This document shows, piece after piece, positions 61,301 through 64,000 of a stretch of 64,000 nt of DNA. The position numbers were made by a program, and so were the translations under genes. The DNA is from Taeniopygia guttata (taxonomy: Eukaryota; Chordata; Aves; Passeriformes; Estrildidae): assembly GCF_048771995.1 (NCBI RefSeq), contig NC_133063.1, positions 8,134,001-8,198,000 of the forward strand. The letters are read 5' to 3'. The notes under the pieces are model-generated. The model searched no databases. It saw nothing but the letters and a program-made list of their open reading frames with translations, and was not told the DNA's origin. Positions within the stretch are counted from its first letter, which is position 1, and each line of letters starts with the position of its first letter.

Positions 61301-64000
61301 ACAGGTTACAGAGTGGTTTTTTTCCACATCCTGACAAAATTTGCAAGACTATACATAACTAAAATACGTACTTTATTTCTGGTACTGGACTGAGAGACTC
61401 ACAAAGTATTTTGGAGTAACTAAATTCCTACACCTCAGAGACTTTAATAACTTTCTGACCTTATAAGCTGTTCTTGGGGTAAATTGACAACCAAGGGCAG
61501 CTGGAGATGGTGCACACAGAGGTCTGGAGGCAGTGGGCAGTTTTCTTAGGTAACATCATCAATGGATTGCTTCATTTGTGAGGGCTGTGAAAGCCCAAAT
61601 GCTTATATAACTATACATACTGGGGTTCAGAAGAAACTTAGAGAAGGAATTTTCCAACTCATTGTGCCAACAGTTATGTGGAGGCATTGGGTGCTTTATT
61701 ATCAAACTTTTATAGGTGAAATGGAAAATGTTTCTGTTATAATATTATAACACTACCAGCATATTTCATATCTTAATTAATTTCAAAAAATATGTATCAA
61801 TTTACATTTACTTCAGTAACAGATTCAGTTATCCTAGCTAATCCTTAACACCTAGATTATTCAGAGATTAGAATTCAGAACTAACTTCTTTCTTTGTTAG
61901 TTGTTGTCTTCTCAGTTTATAAAAATCTCAAAATGGACACAGGAAGGAACTTGGAAGTTCCCAGGATGTAGTAGTCCAGATTTTGTGACTTTTGAGTCTT
62001 GAATAAACTTGTCTGAAAATGGTCTTAAATTTTATTTGTCCCAAGGGTTGAATAGCCATCTGACTGTAGAGAATAAATGGAGTGTCATTTTGGGCTTATT
62101 TTCCTCAAACCTTTATCAGAAGATGCTTTTTAGAGAGTGTTGTGTGTCTCCCTACAATTATTTAAGCAATTTGCTTAATGCTTACATAATCAACTAGCTT
62201 TTGTATTGCATAACAATGGATCTGAGTTAGATCAAATTCTGTCTTGACAAATAAAATGTGTCTCCTTGCAGCACAGGATGGAGATACAAAACAAAACTTC
62301 TGAACTTTTTTTGAAAGGATAATCCTGCTTTTGAACATGTTCAGATTGGCAAGACTAGTCATTTCTGTATGCTTTGAAATTCATAAAATTAATTTTTTGT
62401 AATGACTTCTAAATTATTTTTTAAAAAAATACAGGAATAGTTTTCCCAAATGACGAGTGATAAGACAAGAGGAAATGGCCTTAAGTTGCACAAGGGGATG
62501 TTTAGGTTGGTTGTTAGGTAGGATAGAAAAGATTTCTTCACTCTAAGGGTTATTGGGCACTGGAAGAGACTGTCCAGGGCAGTGGACATTTAAAAAATGT
62601 GTAGACATGGTACTGAGGGACACGGTTTAGTGGTGGATTTGGCAGTGCTGAGTTAACATTTGAACTTGAGGATCATAAAGGTCTTTTCCAGCCTGAAGAT
62701 CCCCATGATCCTATGCAGTATTTCTGTTTGCCTCTGTAGGCTCTGGGCTGTATCCTGTACTTGCTGTGCTTTAGGCAACACCCATTTGAAGATGGAGCTA
62801 AACTTCGCATAGTCAATGGGAAATATGTCATCCCACAAAATGACACTCGCTACTCTGTGTTTCATGATCTCATTCGTAAGTTTATAGTGTTGTTTTATTT
62901 GGTGTCTTTGTGGATACATGTTCTTATTAACAATTGTTTTACTGATAGTTAAATGTTATTGACATGAGAAGGTGATAAGCTTCAGCAACTTCTTATTTTA
63001 TCAATAATCTTAATACATTATAGAAAAACTGTGAAAAATTATACATTATAGAAAAATCATATATTATAAAAAAATTATGAAATTTTATGTGAAACTTGCT
63101 TTTTTAGTTTCTTTTAAGTGTCTTGCATAGTATCTGAATTAGTCCATTGGAACAATCGGTGTTTTGATTTGGTTTCTTTGTTTGCTTTAGGTTTCACATA
63201 GGTTACTGGAACAGTTAATTACTGTTCCAGAAATATATGAGACTGCAGTAGTATTAGAAACAAAGTTACCTCTGACGTTCTTTATTAACTGATCCCAAGG
63301 TGTATTCTTGGAAATATTATTGATCCTATGGAGTGTTGTTTTTTTCTTATGGCTACTATTATGAGACTTATATTTGGATATTGATTTAGTGGTTTCTCCA
63401 CTCGGTTCACGTGTTTACTTATTGCCCTGGAATGTATGAAAAAAGTTATTATCAGTTGGGAGAAAAGCTTGGAAGGGTTTGTTACATTGTCTGGATCTCC
63501 TTTTTTTAGGCTCCACTTTGAAAGTGAACCCAGAGGAGAGATTGTCAATCACTGAACTTGTGAACCAACTGCAGGAGATTGCAGCAGCTAGGAATGTCAA
63601 TCCTAAATCCCCTATCACAGAGGTAAAAATGTCTCATAAGGAGTATAATTGATTAGGCCTCCTTTCTGTCCTCTACAGTGTATGTGCATTTAGGAAAAGA
63701 TTTCAGAGCAGGTCCCCTGTTCCTTTGTATGTTGAAAATTTTGCACTGTTTTATTTTAAAGTTCAGTTGAATTGATTAGTATCACTCATAGGATCTTTGA
63801 AAGTATGCCCATTAAAGCACAGAGACCTTAAAAGAAATACAGTATTTCTTACTGCTTTTTGAAAACCTTTTCATCCTCTTGCTTTATTCTTTAGTGTATG
63901 CTAGCACTCTGTTTGATGTGCTATGTTCTATCATAATTAACTTGCTCAGAAAAATTTTGTTTATGAAGCTCTGCTTACACTAACTTGAAACCCACTTAGG
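43164..64000 (+). CDS. GAK: GAK: cyclin-G-associated kinase, 5' part (exons 1-9)
   Basis: Ser/Thr kinase of the NAK family. With its auxilin-like J domain it recruits HSC70 to uncoat clathrin vesicles, and it phosphorylates AP1/AP2 mu subunits. Nine coding exons join in phase: 43164-43305, 49484-49545, 50777-50836, 52661-52775, 53198-53340, 55580-55705, 56797-56886, 62740-62875, 63510-63622 (987 nt, 329 codons). Key sites: glycine loop [11 protein letters not shown] (47-56), ATP Lys68 (ALK), catalytic HRDLK (Asp172), DFG (190-192), TPE (227-229) in place of APE. The PTEN-like, C2, clathrin-binding and J domains must lie beyond 64000. Start chosen by homology ([17 protein letters not shown]) and GGCCATG context. 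No damage seen. Confidence 0.96.
43508..43667. repeat. Second GC-rich minisatellite, GAK intron 1
   Basis: Six tandem units of 26-29 bp of the form GTGTCCCCCGGGTCCCGGTG followed by GGGATTCG-like sequence, starting about 200 bp after the exon 1 donor. Unrelated in sequence to the array upstream of the gene. Confidence 0.85.
43668..49483 (+). other. GAK intron 1, remainder
   Basis: No exon or repeat family recognised apart from T tracts at about 46393-46408 and 46504-46522, an A/C-rich stretch at about 47068-47118, and the hairpin at 48829-48870. Confidence 0.55.
48829..48870. repeat. Perfect 17-bp inverted repeat (hairpin)
   Basis: TTGAGAGTATGTAACTA at 48829-48845 and its exact reverse complement at 48854-48870, with an 8-nt loop (ttttaagc). 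In GAK intron 1, about 610 bp before exon 2. No flanking duplication that would mark a transposon was seen. Confidence 0.9.
49484..49545 (+). CDS. GAK: GAK coding exon 2
   Basis: [15 protein letters not shown] then KDYALK: glycine-rich loop and the ATP-anchoring Lys; acceptor TTGTAG, donor GTAATA. Confidence 0.95.
49546..50776 (+). other. GAK intron 2
   Basis: 1.2 kb, nothing recognised beyond the splice sites. Confidence 0.55.
50777..50836 (+). CDS. GAK: GAK coding exon 3
   Basis: [20 protein letters not shown], the C-helix region; acceptor TTGCAG, donor GTATCC. Confidence 0.95.
50837..52660 (+). other. GAK intron 3
   Basis: 1.8 kb, nothing recognised beyond the splice sites. Confidence 0.55.
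52661..52775 (+). CDS. GAK: GAK coding exon 4
   Basis: [20 protein letters not shown], then [18 protein letters not shown] (hinge); acceptor CTCCAG, donor GTAAAC. Confidence 0.95.
53198..53340 (+). CDS. GAK: GAK coding exon 5
   Basis: [13 protein letters not shown] to PPIIHRDLK, with the catalytic loop at its end; acceptor CTGCAG, donor GTATGT. Confidence 0.96.
53341..55579 (+). other. GAK intron 5
   Basis: 2.2 kb without a recognised element. A 17-bp direct tandem repeat ('ctgctctctggaatgtt'-like) lies near 55323-55358, and T- and A-rich tracts near 53876 and 54508. Confidence 0.55.
55580..55705 (+). CDS. GAK: GAK coding exon 6
   Basis: [20 protein letters not shown], then [12 protein letters not shown] to VVEEE: DFG and activation segment; acceptor TTGAAG (short pyrimidine tract), donor GTGAGA. 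Confidence 0.95.
55706..56796 (+). other. GAK intron 6
   Basis: 1.1 kb, nothing recognised. Confidence 0.55.
56797..56886 (+). CDS. GAK: GAK coding exon 7
   Basis: [20 protein letters not shown] to KQDIW: P+1 loop and helix F; acceptor CTCCAG, donor GTAAGA. Confidence 0.95.
57727..59715 (-). mobile_element. Long CR1 LINE fragment in GAK intron 7
   Basis: About 2 kb, antisense to GAK. The 3' end is at 57727 (plus strand 'cacagaatcactaggttgga'). On the minus strand the reverse transcriptase reads, from 5': [145 protein letters not shown]. Several frameshifts. The FADDTKL catalytic segment is lost between the GVPQGS and GRRALQ parts. 5' truncated, so dead. Confidence 0.93.
59716..62447 (+). 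other. GAK intron 7, middle part
   Basis: 2.7 kb between two CR1 elements, nothing recognised. Confidence 0.5.
62448..62715 (+). mobile_element. CR1 3' end next to GAK exon 8
   Basis: Plus-strand CR1 tail, same sense as GAK: 'gatttcttcactctaagggt', then 'aaaggtcttttccagcctga' and a short end 'ccccatgatcctatg'. It stops 25-40 bp before the exon 8 acceptor. Confidence 0.8.
62740..62875 (+). CDS. GAK: GAK coding exon 8
   Basis: [20 protein letters not shown] to YSVFHDLI; acceptor CTGTAG, donor GTAAGT. A CR1 tail ends about 25-40 bp upstream. Confidence 0.95.
63510..63622 (+). CDS. GAK: GAK coding exon 9
   Basis: [20 protein letters not shown] to [10 protein letters not shown], the end of the kinase domain; acceptor TTTTAG, donor GTAAAA. 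The following intron leaves the window. Confidence 0.95.
63623..64000 (+). other. GAK intron 9, partial
   Basis: Intron sequence after the exon 9 donor that continues past the window edge. Nothing recognised. Confidence 0.6.

Overview
The window looks like avian nuclear DNA, most likely from a songbird. The evidence is the dominance of CR1-type LINE fragments, compact multi-exon vertebrate genes with CpG-island promoters, and LTRs of the kind common in passerines; the passerine part is inference. There are two complete host genes, the first half of a third, and the remains of a fourth.

Layout. From 1 to 2.6 kb: no gene recognised, then a CR1 split by a solo LTR. From 2.78 to 4.81 kb, minus strand: ATP5ME (mitochondrial ATP synthase subunit e), 4 coding exons, 71 aa, complete. 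From 5.05 to 5.68 kb: a 630-bp solo LTR with a clear 5-bp target duplication, just upstream of the ATP5ME promoter. From 8.37 to 18.35 kb, minus strand: TMEM175 (lysosomal potassium/proton channel), 10 coding exons, 496 aa, complete, with all splice junctions read and in phase. From 18.4 to 43.1 kb: a 24.8-kb gap that contains nested CR1/LTR insertions (18.7-21.5 kb), a decayed but intron-bearing methionine adenosyltransferase (MAT) gene on the plus strand (exons 2-7 visible between 26.99 and 33.85 kb), a long stretch in which I recognise nothing, and an LTR that runs up to the GAK CpG island. From 43.16 kb to the end, plus strand: GAK (cyclin-G-associated kinase), coding exons 1-9 (329 codons, the whole kinase domain). 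The gene continues beyond the window.

TMEM175 and GAK lie head to head, as I recall for human 4p16.3. There ATP5ME lies on the far side of GAK, so its place next to TMEM175 suggests local rearrangement. The three live genes are not a pathway: ATP5ME acts in mitochondria, TMEM175 in endolysosomes, GAK in clathrin uncoating.

The most notable find is the MAT relic. Its exon lengths and intron positions match the MAT1A/MAT2A family (78, 123, 113, 144, about 219 and 183 nt), so it is a decayed gene duplicate and not a retrocopy. Other points of interest are a 16-17 unit GC-rich minisatellite ending about 230 bp before the GAK start codon, a perfect 17-bp hairpin in GAK intron 1, and a CR1 tail that supplies the sequence just upstream of the GAK exon 8 acceptor.
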